Source of the DNA: Bacillota bacterium
GTDB taxonomy: Bacteria; Bacillota; Ch66
Length of the DNA: 64,000 bases
Assembly (NCBI GenBank): GCA_013178045.1
Contig: JABLXP010000009.1
Coordinates: 1 to 64,000 of the forward strand
Reading direction: 5' to 3'
Program-made: the position numbers and the translations under genes
The notes under the pieces: generated by a model
Seen by the model: the letters and a program-made list of their open reading frames with translations, nothing else
Told to the model about the DNA's origin: nothing
Databases searched by the model: none
Shown here: one piece after another, positions 1 through 8,206 of the stretch
Position numbering within the stretch: position 1 is the stretch's first letter
Layout of the letters: each line of letters starts with the position of its first letter

Positions 1-135
1 TTCAATATGATGGATGCTTCAGCATCACTTTCATCTTGAAGGATTATGGATAGTATTTCTATCATGAATTGAGCTTTTTCAATTATTTTTGCACTCGACT
101 TGACATAAGCAATTACTTTGCATAATTCCCTACGC
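1..135 (-). other. Open frame remnant running off the left edge
   Basis: On the minus strand a frame stays open from about position 135 to the window edge and reads like real protein (acidic-basic helix with IIEKAQFMIEILS and QDESDAEAS). It has no start of its own here and is out of frame with the PilZN/FlhG-like gene that precedes it. It may be the broken continuation of another gene joined at a deletion point. The family is not recognised. Confidence 0.25.
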
Positions 136-460
136 CACCTTTTCCGCTGGTGACCGCGATCACGCGGGTGCGTCGGCCAGAGTTGGTCAGCGACCAGGGA
201 GTGGCCAGGGTTAAACCAGGTTGTGGACTGAAACATCTGTCAATGACTTCGGAATAAAATGTAGTGCCCGGATTAATAATGACCTTGAGCAGGGTCCCTA
301 CTCCCAGTAGAACCAGCTTACCGTCTTGATAGGGCATGCTAGTTCTCAGGTGACGCTCGGTTATGTCTATCACTTGAGTCTCGTAGGTACTCTTGTAGAG
401 AACTGAGCGAGGCTCGAGATAAATGATCTGGCCTTTGTGGATACTGAGGTTACGTTCCAT
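113..460 (-). CDS. PilZN (YcgR N-terminal) domain protein ending in a truncated FlhG/MinD P-loop
   Basis: The protein is about 115 residues. Its first 90 residues resemble the N-terminal domain of YcgR-type flagellar brake proteins, which sits before a PilZ c-di-GMP domain. No PilZ domain follows. Instead the tail reads RVIAVTSGKGGVG and stops four residues later. That is the start of the deviant Walker A motif of FlhG/MinD ATPases without its Lys-Thr. The ATG at 460 is preferred over the GTG at 481 because GAGGAG lies 6 nt before it. The product looks like a deletion fusion between two flagellar genes and is probably not a working ATPase. Confidence 0.5.
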   Translation of the reverse strand: MERNLSIHKGQIIYLEPRSVLYKSTYETQVIDITERHLRTSMPYQDGKLVLLGVGTLLKVIINPGTTFYSEVIDRCFSPQPGLTLATPWSLTNSGRRTRVIAVTSGKGGVGNYAK

Positions 461-594
461 TAACTGCTCCTCGCGCTGCACATTGAATATTTGTGCTCAT
501 GAGTCGGTTCACTAATACTATTTTTCGACCCCCAAGGCATTTTTCCTGCAAATTGTTACTAATTCCCACCCTTGACAACAGAGGAAAATAACTG

Positions 595-622
595 TTTATT
601 TTTAAGAAGTTTCTGGTATAAT
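595..622 (+). promoter_or_regulatory. Extended -10 promoter for the polyamine operon
   Basis: TGGTATAAT at 614-622 is an extended -10. A weak TTTATT lies 16 nt upstream of the hexamer. It sits 55 nt before the arginine decarboxylase start. A TTGACA at 572 is too far upstream to pair with it. Confidence 0.45.
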
Positions 623-677
623 AGTTCATGTATGCAATCAGACAGGTTAAATAAATGAAGTAAGGAGAGGATGACAG

Positions 678-1136
678 ATGCTGCCAACCCCCACCAAGTT
701 TTTTGTCACAGCGGCCAGTGCTGAAGGAGAAAGTAAATTAACTGCATTTGACAAAGCGTTGCTCAAGGCCAGGATTGGTAATGTCAACCTGCTGCGGATC
801 AGCAGTATTCTGCCCCCCAAGGCCGAATATGTACCCGATCTGACTATCCCTCCCGGTTCGTTGGTACCGACTGCCTATGGCTCAATCGTCAGCGATGTTC
901 CGGGGGAAATCATCTCGGCGGCGGTTGGGGTAGGAATTTCTGAAGATTCGTTTGGCGTGATCATGGAGTTCTCTGGCCGCTGCCGGAAGGAAGAAGCAGA
1001 AAAGGCAATTGAACAAATGGTCAGAGAGGCTTTTTCTGTTCGCAACATGCCTCTGGCGGACCTGAAGATAGCGGTGGTTGAACACAAAGTGGAGAAGATC
1101 GGCTGCGCGTTTGCGGCAGTACCGCTCTGGTATTAA
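678..1136 (+). CDS. pdaD: Pyruvoyl-dependent arginine decarboxylase
   Basis: This 152-residue protein matches the PvlArgDC family, which converts arginine to agmatine and CO2. The enzyme is made as a proenzyme that cleaves itself between two serines to form the pyruvoyl cofactor. The conserved RISSILPP context puts the cut at Ser42-Ser43. The later block with PPGSLVPTAYG and the GVGISEDSFG loop also fits the family. The ATG has AAGGAGAGG upstream. It is followed by speE and speB, so the three genes give arginine to agmatine to putrescine to spermidine. The enzyme is best known from archaea and occurs in some bacteria. Confidence 0.88.
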   Translation: MLPTPTKFFVTAASAEGESKLTAFDKALLKARIGNVNLLRISSILPPKAEYVPDLTIPPGSLVPTAYGSIVSDVPGEIISAAVGVGISEDSFGVIMEFSGRCRKEEAEKAIEQMVREAFSVRNMPLADLKIAVVEHKVEKIGCAFAAVPLWY

Positions 1137-1179
1137 AGATGCACATGGATAAGCCACGGTAAGGAGGTTGGTTGCACCA

Positions 1180-2007
1180 ATGGACCTATGGTTTACGGAA
1201 AAACAAACCCCGCATTTGGGTATTACTTGTAAGGTACGGGCTACTTTACATTCGGAAAAAACTCCGTACCAGGAGCTGGCGATCATTGATACCGAGCAAT
1301 TTGGCCGTATGCTGGTTCTTGACGGAATGGTAATGACAACAGTCAAAGATGAGTTTGTTTATCACGAGATGATTACCTGGGTTGCTTTGAATACTCACCC
1401 GGCACCCAAGCAGGTATTAGTAATTGGTGGGGGCGATGGTGGTGCTATTCGGGAGATTGTCAAGCACCCTGTCGTAGAAAAAGCAACTCTTGCTGAAATT
1501 GATGTGCGGGTTATCGAAACCGCTAAAGAATATTTACCAGAGATTGCTTGTGGGTACAAGAATCCCAAAGTAGAGATTCTTGTTGTTGATGGAATTAAAC
1601 ACGTCCAGGATTCGCCAAACACCTACGATGTGATTATCGTGGATTCAACAGAACCAGTAGGGCCAGCAGTAGGCTTATTTAGCCAAGATTTTTACCGTTC
1701 TGTTTTTGTGGCGTTAAAGGAAGATGGATTGTTTGTTGCCCAAACCGAGTCGCCTTTTATTAATAATGACTTGATATCTCAAGTTTATAAAGATATTTCG
1801 AGGATTTTCCCGATCACTAAACTGTACCTGGCCAGTATTCCTACTTATCCCAGTGGATTATGGAGTTTTACCATGGGTTCCAAAAAGCATGATCCAGAAA
1901 TGGTAGATGAAAAAAGATGTTTAGCTATCGATACCAAATACTATACCCCGGAACTGCATAAGGCTGTTTTTAAATTACCGCGATTTGTAGCCGACCTTTT
2001 GAAGTAG
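1180..2007 (+). CDS. speE: Spermidine synthase
   Basis: This aminopropyltransferase moves the aminopropyl group of decarboxylated S-adenosylmethionine to putrescine. The [11 protein letters not shown] nucleotide loop, the Glu-Ile-Asp motif after strand 2 and the catalytic region [11 protein letters not shown] are all present. Length (275 aa) is normal. I chose the ATG at 1180 ([11 protein letters not shown], the typical family start). A TTG at 1168 directly abuts the GGAGG and would leave no spacing. It lies 43 nt after the decarboxylase gene and 12 nt before speB. No S-adenosylmethionine decarboxylase (speD) is in the window, so that step must be encoded elsewhere. Confidence 0.93.
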   Translation: MDLWFTEKQTPHLGITCKVRATLHSEKTPYQELAIIDTEQFGRMLVLDGMVMTTVKDEFVYHEMITWVALNTHPAPKQVLVIGGGDGGAIREIVKHPVVEKATLAEIDVRVIETAKEYLPEIACGYKNPKVEILVVDGIKHVQDSPNTYDVIIVDSTEPVGPAVGLFSQDFYRSVFVALKEDGLFVAQTESPFINNDLISQVYKDISRIFPITKLYLASIPTYPSGLWSFTMGSKKHDPEMVDEKRCLAIDTKYYTPELHKAVFKLPRFVADLLK

Positions 2008-2019
2008 GAGGATGTGAAT

Positions 2020-2877
2020 TTGCATCAGTTTATCGAAAAAAGCTTGGGCTTTATGGGCAGCCGGGAGAAATACGAGGATGCGGACATCGTCCTTGTCGGG
2101 GTGCCGATGGATTTTACCGTTAGCTTTCGTCCGGGAACCAGGATGGGACCCCAGCAGGTACGCACAGTATCAATCGGGATTGAAGAATACAGTGTTTATC
2201 TTGACCGTGACTTGGCTGACTGCCGGTACTACGATGCCGGGGATATTGTCTTACCATTTGGTAATGTAACGGAGAGCCTTAACCGTATTCAAGAGGTGAC
2301 AAGTCATCTTCTGTCTCACGGAAAAAAGCCAATTTTTATCGGCGGTGAGCATCTGGTTACTTATCCGATCGTTAAAGCGGTGGCTGCGAAGGTTCCTGAT
2401 CTCACGATTATTCATTTTGACGCCCATGCCGATTTGCGGGAAAACTACCTGGATGAGGTCTACTCGCACGCGACCGTCATGCGTCGGGTTTGTGAAACCG
2501 TGGGCGCGCAGAATGTTTATCAGTTCGGTGTCCGCTCCGGGACAAAAGAGGAGTTTGCTTACGCCAAGGAGAACACCCACCTATTTGTCGATCAGGTGCT
2601 GGAGCCCCTGGAACAATTGTTGCCAACCTTCAAGGGGCGGCCGGTGTATATCACGCTGGACATCGACGTGGTTGACCCTGCTTATGCGCCAGGTACCGGT
2701 ACGCCAGAGCCTGGTGGCTGCAGTACCCGCGACATTATCAAGGCGATTCACCTGCTGGGACAGCTTGAAGTGGTGGGATTTGACCTGGTGGAAGTCAGTC
2801 CGGTTTACGACACTAACGACCAGACGGCCCTTTTGGCCGCCAAGCTGATCCGGGAGGCAATACTTGCACTCTGGTAG
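2020..2877 (+). CDS. speB: Agmatinase
   Basis: Ureohydrolase that converts agmatine to putrescine and urea. The binuclear manganese ligands are visible in order: His in GGEHL, DAHAD, and DIDVVDP. The TPEPGG loop typical of agmatinases is also present. The TTG at 2020 lies 8 nt after TAGGAGG, while the GTG at 2014 would be only 2 nt away, so the TTG is preferred. It is the last gene of the polyamine operon and gives the product consumed by the spermidine synthase just upstream. Confidence 0.93.
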   Translation: MHQFIEKSLGFMGSREKYEDADIVLVGVPMDFTVSFRPGTRMGPQQVRTVSIGIEEYSVYLDRDLADCRYYDAGDIVLPFGNVTESLNRIQEVTSHLLSHGKKPIFIGGEHLVTYPIVKAVAAKVPDLTIIHFDAHADLRENYLDEVYSHATVMRRVCETVGAQNVYQFGVRSGTKEEFAYAKENTHLFVDQVLEPLEQLLPTFKGRPVYITLDIDVVDPAYAPGTGTPEPGGCSTRDIIKAIHLLGQLEVVGFDLVEVSPVYDTNDQTALLAAKLIREAILALW

Positions 2878-2911
2878 CCTAAAATAGTGGGTTGGATGAA
2901 GAAAATTACAT

Positions 2912-2941
2912 TTGACTTGGAATTTTGGCGCATGATATAAT
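2912..2941 (+). promoter_or_regulatory. Upstream promoter of the tRNA cluster
   Basis: TTGACT at 2912 and TATAAT at 2936 are 18 nt apart. The flanking sequence AAAATTAC-n-TTTGAC is repeated at the second promoter, suggesting a duplicated promoter. Confidence 0.6.
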
Positions 2942-2979
2942 AAAAACGCTCCTTGATGAATATTGCCAGAAAATTACCT

Positions 2980-3008
2980 TTGACATCCGTCCTTAAATGC
3001 GTTATAGT
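2980..3008 (+). promoter_or_regulatory. Main promoter of the tRNA cluster
   Basis: TTGACA at 2980 and TATAGT at 3003 are separated by 17 nt, close to the ideal SigA promoter. It lies 120 nt before tRNA-Asp. Confidence 0.7.
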
Positions 3009-3127
3009 AATTCCTGTAATTCCTGCTGACGGGCGATTAGCTTAACGAGGAGACTACCTGTCTTAGAAGCAGGGGGTTGACAGGTTGCTCTAATCATTGC
3101 TCTCACCATTCATGAGTTGCAAAATAC

Positions 3128-3204
3128 GGAGCTGTGGTGTAGTGGCCTAACATGCCTGCCTGTCACGCAGGAGATCGCGGGTTCGACTCCCGTCAGCTCC
3201 GCCA
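3128..3204 (+). tRNA. tRNA-Asp (GTC)
   Basis: The acceptor GGAGCTG pairs with CAGCTCC. The anticodon loop CTGTCAC carries GTC. The T arm GGGTTCGACTCCC and an encoded CCA are present. It is the first of five tandem tRNA genes. Confidence 0.95.
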
Positions 3205-3226
3205 TAAAATTATTAATGAGTAACGT

Positions 3227-3302
<76 letters not shown>

Positions 3303-3307
3303 TTTAT

Positions 3308-3382
3308 GCGGAAGTAGCTCAGTGGTAGAGCATCGCCTTGCCAAGGCGAGGGTCGCGGGTTCGAATCCCGTTTTCCGCTCCA
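3308..3382 (+). tRNA. tRNA-Gly (GCC)
   Basis: The acceptor GCGGAAG pairs with TTTCCGC. The anticodon loop TTGCCAA carries GCC. The T arm GGGTTCGAATCCC and CCA are present. It starts 5 nt after tRNA-Phe. Confidence 0.95.
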
Positions 3383-3422
3383 TAAAATAATTAACATGCG
3401 GCGCTGAGCCGCATTTATCTAA

Positions 3423-3497
3423 GGCGCCATAGCCAAGCGGTAAGGCAGAGGACTGCAAATCCTTTATTCTCCGGTTCAAATCCGGATGGCGCCTCCA
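3423..3497 (+). tRNA. tRNA-Cys (GCA)
   Basis: The acceptor GGCGCCA pairs with TGGCGCC. The anticodon loop CTGCAAA carries GCA. The CCA is encoded. Confidence 0.95.
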
Positions 3498-3531
3498 ATT
3501 TGTCTGATCAGCCAAAATGGCTAAAACATAT

Positions 3532-3620
3532 GCCCGGGTGGCGGAACTGGCAGACGCACGGGACTTAAAATCCCGCGGTCCTTACCGACCGTACCGGTTC
3601 GATTCCGGTTCCGGGCACCA
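3532..3620 (+). tRNA. tRNA-Leu (TAA)
   Basis: This is an 89-nt class II tRNA with a long variable arm. The acceptor GCCCGGG pairs with CCGGGC. The anticodon loop CTTAAAA carries TAA. It ends with CCA and is the last tRNA of the cluster. Confidence 0.95.
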
Positions 3621-3645
3621 GGAAAATTAAGGTTTTTCAGATATA

Positions 3646-3668
3646 AGGCACTTCATTGTGAGGTGCCT
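3646..3668 (+). terminator. Hairpin after the tRNA cluster
   Basis: AGGCAC at 3646 pairs with GTGCCT at 3663, with TCA/TGA continuing the stem. Only a short mixed T run follows, so termination is probable but not strong. Confidence 0.4.
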
Positions 3669-3834
3669 AAATCTTTGATCTTTCCAACGCCATCCCAGGA
3701 GTTCAGCCCTTCGCATACCGCTTAAGATGGCCGTAAAAATCAACGCACAATCTCGGTGATTTTGAAGCGCATCAATTAGTCTCTGAACACCGGTCTATAT
3801 CTGCCTCCAACTCAATCCTATCGTCATACCTGTC
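3669..3834. other. Gene-free stretch after the tRNAs
   Basis: I see no convincing reading frame, promoter or RNA here. The start carries a sequence (GTGCCTAAATCTTT) that recurs at 5018, listed separately. Confidence 0.4.
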
Positions 3835-3948
3835 TTACCCAATAAAAGTTCGTAGTCTTAGAGAGATTTCGATGATGTGTTTCAGCTCGTAGAAGAAGAC
3901 TTGCTGGCGGATTGATGGATCGCGGGTCACTATTGTGATGCTCCAGCG
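3835..3948 (-). pseudogene. C-terminal fragment of an unrecognised protein
   Basis: Directly after the stop of the coiled-coil gene a minus-strand frame reads ITIVTRDPSIRQQVFFYEL and continues with a hydrophobic-basic helix to a stop at 3835. It looks like genuine coding sequence but has no start, so it is probably the tail of a decayed gene. The family is not identified. Confidence 0.3.
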
Positions 3949-3951
3949 ACA

Positions 3952-4314
3952 TTATTTTACCCGGCGGATATGAGCGGTCTCCATTTGGAGAACGTCAATT
4001 TTGGCCTCGATACGTTCCAGCGTTGAGGTTATCCGTTCGTTCACATTGTTCTGGACTTCGCGGAAATCATACAGACCGCGGATTTTTTCGATAATCTCGT
4101 TTTCTATGCGAGTTTCCAATCTAGCCATTTGATTTTCAAGTTTACCTACTTGTGTTGTTAACTCCTTAACATTTTTTTGTGTTTCCATTAGATTTGCTGC
4201 CAGGAGATTTTGTCCTTGTTCCAGAGTTCCAACACGATGGATCAGCATATTTTGGCCTTCAGAAAGCATCTTTAACTGCTGAAGTACCAGTTCCTGGAAT
4301 TTTTCGTTATCCAT
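3952..4314 (-). CDS. Coiled-coil hypothetical protein
   Basis: This 120-residue protein is almost entirely helical with heptad-like repeats (KELTTQVGKLENQMARLETRIE). It starts MDNEKFQELVLQQLKML. No membrane segment or enzyme motif is visible. Proteins of this kind are frequent in accessory regions of Peptococcaceae, but their role is unknown. The ATG is preceded by AGGAGT on the minus strand. It lies 88 nt downstream of hicA and may share its transcript. Confidence 0.6.
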   Translation of the reverse strand: MDNEKFQELVLQQLKMLSEGQNMLIHRVGTLEQGQNLLAANLMETQKNVKELTTQVGKLENQMARLETRIENEIIEKIRGLYDFREVQNNVNERITSTLERIEAKIDVLQMETAHIRRVK

Positions 4315-4402
4315 AATTGAACACTCCTTGCTTCGGTTTAAGAGAGGCAGTTTTCTTACAAGACTTCTCGCCTTAATTTTTCATATTCCTCCAGGGATAT
4401 AT

Positions 4403-4591
4403 CTAATCGCGAAGAATCTTTCTGATTAAACCCCTGGCTAAATCTTTTCCCTGGTGGAAGGGAACAACTGTGCAGCGCCCATCGGGGTGAGCGAACAGTA
4501 CATGACTACCAGCCTGCCTTTTGCGAAAGAAGCCCAGGTAAACCAGTATCCTTTCCATATCTTCAGCTGAGATAACCACAAGCTTTGTCAT
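4403..4591 (-). CDS. hicA: HicA-type toxin (mRNA interferase)
   Basis: This 62-residue protein fits HicA. It has a small dsRBD-like fold with the catalytic His in GSHVLF, followed by the HPDGR turn and the PFHQGKDLARGLIRKIL block. HicA cleaves mRNA unless bound by HicB. Its ATG overlaps the hicB stop by 4 nt, so the two are translationally coupled, with the antitoxin first. Confidence 0.85.
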   Translation of the reverse strand: MTKLVVISAEDMERILVYLGFFRKRQAGSHVLFAHPDGRCTVVPFHQGKDLARGLIRKILRD

Positions 4592-4809
4592 GGATGTACC
4601 TCAACCTGGTGAATACCTATAAATTTCTCTGGCGCAGGGATAAAATCGCTTTTTTCAACAAGGTAAAGCATGATCGCTTCATGAACCCGTTTTTCCAGTT
4701 CGGCTAAATTATCTGCCTGAGTATGGCAACCGGGAAGAGAGGGTACAGAAGCAATGTACTTGCCGTCTTCGTCCTGTTCAATGATAACCAGAAAGCGGTG
4801 AGAAGACAT
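4588..4809 (-). CDS. hicB: HicB-type antitoxin (short form)
   Basis: The 73-residue protein carries the HicB partial RNase H-like fold (FLVIIEQDEDGKYIASVP then SLPGCHTQADNLAELEKRV). It appears to lack the C-terminal DNA-binding extension seen in longer HicB proteins. The ATG at 4809 has AAAGGAG 7-8 nt upstream and is preferred over an in-frame ATG at 4860. It neutralises HicA encoded immediately downstream. The module lies in an IS-rich accessory patch. Confidence 0.85.
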   Translation of the reverse strand: MSSHRFLVIIEQDEDGKYIASVPSLPGCHTQADNLAELEKRVHEAIMLYLVEKSDFIPAPEKFIGIHQVEVHP

Positions 4810-5010
4810 TTGACTTACTCCTTTCTTGGTATAATATTCCCCTTGTTCCGAGCAATTCATGCTCGGTCAATTTGGCCACCTCTTTCCCGGGTTAATATTT
4901 TCCCTGCTACTCTGTACCTTTTCGTGATGACCTGAGAGCTACACGGCTTATTCCTATCTTATTAGCTCGCTCTTGTTTTTGTCAAGAAAAAAAGAGAGCC
5001 ACAGTTGATC

Positions 5011-5031
5011 GTGAGGGTGCCTAAATCTTTA
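5011..5031. repeat. Second copy of the GTGCCTAAATCTTT repeat
   Basis: GTGAGGGTGCCTAAATCTTT here matches GTGAGGTGCCTAAATCTTT at 3658-3676 in the same orientation. The pair flanks the coiled-coil/hicBA segment. It could mark an old insertion boundary. Confidence 0.45.
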
Positions 5032-5153
5032 TTTTTTTGTCCAAGGTGGACCCCTTTGTCAAGACACGAATTTAAAAATTTTAAGCGTGGAAACGTGGAC
5101 AGATAAACCTAATATGGTGAATAGTGGTATAGAAGGATTTATGGACAAATTTT

Positions 5154-6395
5154 TCAGATTCCAGATTTGGCATAATATGTCTTAGATTTTCCATAGTAGA
5201 CTTCTGCTGGCGTTTTGTATTTTAAGGATTGGTGAGGCCGGCGATAGTTGTAAAACTCTAGATACCGAGATATGCCCTGCCTGGCTTCACGTGGACTTTG
5301 ATATTCATTTTGATATTCATTGAGATACACTTCTTCGTATTTCAGGCTACGCCAGAGGCGTTCGGTGAATATGTTGTCGGTAGCCCGACCTTTGCCGTCC
5401 ATGCTAATCCTTATACCCGCTCCTTCCAGGAGTTTTATGTAGTCCGGGTCGGTAAACTGAGCTCCCTGGTCGCTGTTCATTATCTCGGGCTTGGCTTTAG
5501 CCATTGCTTCTTTCACCGCAACTAATACAAAGGCTGTCTCTAAGCACTGGTCTAAGGCCCAGCTTACTACAAAGCGGGAGTACCAGTCCATGATGGCCAC
5601 CAGGTACATCCATCCCCGGACTAGCCGGATGTAGGTGATGTCTATACCCCAAACCTGGTTGGGGTAAGTAATAGCAAGGCCCCGCAACAAGTAGGGATAT
5701 ACTCGATGCTCATGGTTTCTTTTGCTTAAGTTAGACTTGGGATAGATGGCGGCTATACCCATTTCTCGCATGTGGCGCTGGACGGCTTTGCGGTTGACCA
5801 AGAATCCTTCCCTTCGAAGCTGGATCGTAATGCGCCTGGAACCGTAAAAGGGAAACTCGGTATATATTTCGTCGATGCGGTGTTTGGCTATTTCTTCTGG
5901 GGAAGGGGGCACTGGGTGGTAGTATAAGCTAGAACGGTTTAGGTTTAAGAGCTCGGCTTGCTTCTTGATAGATAGTTCTGGATGACCCCATTCCACCAAA
6001 CCCAGGCGCTCATCTATATTCACAAGGTACAGAATAGGCATTGGTTTCAAGCGGATTAAGGATTGCCGGTCGACTTGGCTTTCTACCACGCGGCAAGCGT
6101 CAAACGGCACTTTGGGAATGGGGAGAAGGTGTTCTTTTTCCCTTTCCCACACAGTAGCTATTAACTCATTGGTATACGGCACTCTGGTTTTCCGGGCATA
6201 TTCAAGGCACTCCTGCTCCAACAGTTCGTTAAGCTCCTCCAGGGTGCTCACTTCTGGGATAGGAACCATGAAGTTGCGGCGGGCAAAGCCGACCAGCCCT
6301 TCAACCTCCCCTTTTTCATTACCAGCGTTGGTATTGCAGAGGAATTTCCAGTATGCCGTTGCTTTTTCGGAAGCTTTTGGTCTTGTTCGATCCAA
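5154..6395 (-). CDS. Chimeric transposase: IstA core fragment joined in frame to IS3 OrfB
   Basis: Residues 1-115 match the central part of IS21 IstA (NEKGEVEGLVGFARRNF, then VESQVDRQSLIR). From about residue 117 the protein is IS3-family OrfB: an HTH-21-like segment (GSRRITIQLRREGF) and an rve DDE domain. The Asp in WGIDITYI, the Asp in NSDQGAQFT and the Glu in DNIFTERLWRS are all kept. The frame is continuous across the junction near 6050. A functional IS3 transposase would need OrfA, which is missing. It is probably a dead fusion, although the catalytic residues survive. Confidence 0.7.
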   Translation of the reverse strand: MDRTRPKASEKATAYWKFLCNTNAGNEKGEVEGLVGFARRNFMVPIPEVSTLEELNELLEQECLEYARKTRVPYTNELIATVWEREKEHLLPIPKVPFDACRVVESQVDRQSLIRLKPMPILYLVNIDERLGLVEWGHPELSIKKQAELLNLNRSSLYYHPVPPSPEEIAKHRIDEIYTEFPFYGSRRITIQLRREGFLVNRKAVQRHMREMGIAAIYPKSNLSKRNHEHRVYPYLLRGLAITYPNQVWGIDITYIRLVRGWMYLVAIMDWYSRFVVSWALDQCLETAFVLVAVKEAMAKAKPEIMNSDQGAQFTDPDYIKLLEGAGIRISMDGKGRATDNIFTERLWRSLKYEEVYLNEYQNEYQSPREARQGISRYLEFYNYRRPHQSLKYKTPAEVYYGKSKTYYAKSGI

Positions 6396-6585
6396 GTGCG
6401 GACAATTTCCAGAATTGGGCCAGTCACTGGTGAAACCCTTTGTCGTGGCTCCTGCTGCTTCTTACGGTAACTTGGTTCCTTCGGTTCATTTACATACTTT
6501 GACACCGTGTGCCGAGTAAGATTGAGTTCACGGGCAATTTGCCGAATTGATTTTCTTTCCCTCCTGTACGTTAAGTGCTTCCAAC
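6248..6585 (-). pseudogene. Decayed istA N-terminal part (IS21 family)
   Basis: Read from about 6585 the minus strand gives the IstA HTH (SIRQIARELNLTRHTVSKYV) and then SPVTGPILEIVRTWIEQDQ. After KKQRHT the frame breaks. A deletion joins this to the later IstA core in another frame, which is carried by the chimeric gene. A stop precedes the HTH, so there is no intact start. Confidence 0.6.
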
Positions 6586-6814
6586 CTTAAGCAAACAGGA
6601 AAATTGGAAATTAGGTGGCTCACTTTTTATGTGATCAAAACCCTTCGATCTGGCTCACTATTAGATTAGCGTATACAACTGATTTTGCGAACTTAATTGT
6701 ACTCTATCTGCATTAGATGTTTTGCTGTATAATTTATAATCAATAATAATATTTTAACTTACTTCTTGTGTCGAGCAGGCATGATGATATAAAGTTGGCG
6801 GTGATATTTAAGAG

Positions 6815-7945
6815 ATGCAGGTTGGGATAGGCTTTAGTAGTGCAGAGGACCCGAGTGCTGCTGGACAGGCTGCTTCCGAACAGGCTGTTCAGCAATCTGG
6901 ACGCCCAGTAATAACTTTAGTTTGGACTACTGACAATTACGATCAGGAGCGTGTCTTGTCGGCCGTTAAAAAAGTTATCGGTAATTCCAGACTGGTTGGT
7001 GCCTGCGTTCCGGGAGTAATTGTTAACTTGAGGCTGTACGAGAAGGGTGTGGGCATCTGTACAGTTAGTGGAGAAGGTGTGGAGGCGATAACCCACCTGC
7101 AGAGGAATATATCCAAGTGCTCATACGGAAAAGGCGAGAAAGTAGGCGAAGCCTTGATGGAAAAGGGCGGGGAATCACCTGGTACAGTATTGCTCTTTCC
7201 TGATGGTTTTGCAGCAAACATTTCTGGACTGCTCAGGGGATTATATAATGTTATGGGACCTGCATTTGAGTAAATTGGGGGAGGAAGCGGAAGCAATCTG
7301 CGGTTTAAGCCTACATATCAGTTTACTGATGAAGGCGTGAGTACTGATGCCGTAGCAACAGCAGTAATCAGGGGAATGAACCTTCAGACAAGTCTGGGAC
7401 ATGGATGGAAGCCGATGGGAGAGCCGTTAGTAGTGACAAAAGCCAAAGGACGAAGAGTCTATGAAATCGACGGAGTGCCGGCACTTGACAGATATTCAGC
7501 TTTAATAGGTTTGCGTGATGAGTACGCTTTTTCTTGCTACAGCATGAAATACCCGCTGGGATTGCCTGCTGCCGGCGGTGAATTTATTATCCGCGACCCG
7601 GTTAAAGCTGAGGAAGATAAGAGCATTTTGTTCGTAACCGAAATTCCAGAAAATACAATCACCACAATAATGCAGGGAGATACTGCCAATTTTGTTGCTG
7701 CTGCTGAAGAGGTATCGCGAAGGGTATTGGAGACTCCAGTTGCCCCGAAGATTCTAATGATATTTGACTGTGTTTCACGCTATTTGTTAATGAAGAACGA
7801 TTTTTCGCGCGAGATGGAAGCAGTAGCCAGAAATATCAAAGTAGATGTTCCTGTAATAGGCATACTGTCTTTTGGCGAGATTAGCAGTATTTCAGGGATA
7901 CCTTTGTTTTACAACAAGACCATTGTGGCTACTGCGGGGTGGTAG
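6815..7945 (+). pseudogene. FIST-domain sensor protein interrupted by an in-frame stop
   Basis: FIST_N and FIST_C domains are small-ligand sensor modules found next to signalling proteins. Residues 1-152 (to 7273) are the FIST_N half. The second half resumes in the same frame with IGGGSGSNLRF and carries the FIST_C region to 7945. The only lesion is a TAA at 7271-7273, exactly where homologues usually have Tyr (FEYIGGG), so one base change separates the two halves. A GTG at 7337 could restart translation. It sits just before a GAF/PAS/GGDEF/HD-GYP gene, the usual context for FIST proteins. Rare substitution, readthrough and sequence error are all possible. Confidence 0.7.
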
Positions 7946-7948
7946 AGA

Positions 7949-8206
7949 TTGCACCTGGACATTTCTGAGCTCTTAACGCTGTATGATGTCGTTACTTTCT
8001 CCTTTCCGGAGCAATATGATGATTTAATGCGAGAAATAGTGGAAAAAGCGACCAGGCTTTTTGGTATACGGCGTCTGGCCTTAATACTTCGCGAGGGTGA
8101 GGGGCATAGATGTCTGGGGCGGTGGGGATTTCGCAAAGACGAAGAGGTTCTGGAAAAGATCAAGAGCAACAAAAGTAATGGGGAAGGGAGCTTTATATAT
8201 ATATAA
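7949..8206 (+). CDS. N-terminal half of a split GAF domain
   Basis: This 85-residue frame begins with TTG and carries the first half of a GAF domain (YDDLMREIVEKATRLFGIRRLALIL). It ends in SFIYI at a TAA formed by a (TA)6 tract at 8194-8205. The second half of the GAF domain starts in the next frame at 8206. With one TA unit fewer the two frames would join as FIYI-MQNGVQGLL. It starts 4 nt after the FIST gene, as in an operon. Confidence 0.6.
   Translation: MHLDISELLTLYDVVTFSFPEQYDDLMREIVEKATRLFGIRRLALILREGEGHRCLGRWGFRKDEEVLEKIKSNKSNGEGSFIYI

Larger units (their letters stand above)
5041..6660 (-). mobile_element. Composite IS remnant: IS3 element inside or fused to an IS21 remnant
   Basis: The right part (about 5041-6050) carries an IS3-family OrfB. 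Near 5045 there is an IS3-like end, GGTGGACCCCTTTGTCAAG. The left part (about 6050-6660) is istA sequence of the IS21 family, with N-terminal HTH and core pieces. Its outer end contains two TGGCTCACT repeats (6616 and 6651), as expected for the multiple terminal repeats of IS21. IS3 OrfA, the rest of IstA and IstB are absent. The element is therefore incomplete and presumably immobile by itself. Confidence 0.65.

Noticed and set aside
572-622. TTGACA at 572 with TATAAT at 617 as one promoter
   Set aside because: The spacing is 39 nt. The extended -10 with a weak local -35 is the better reading.
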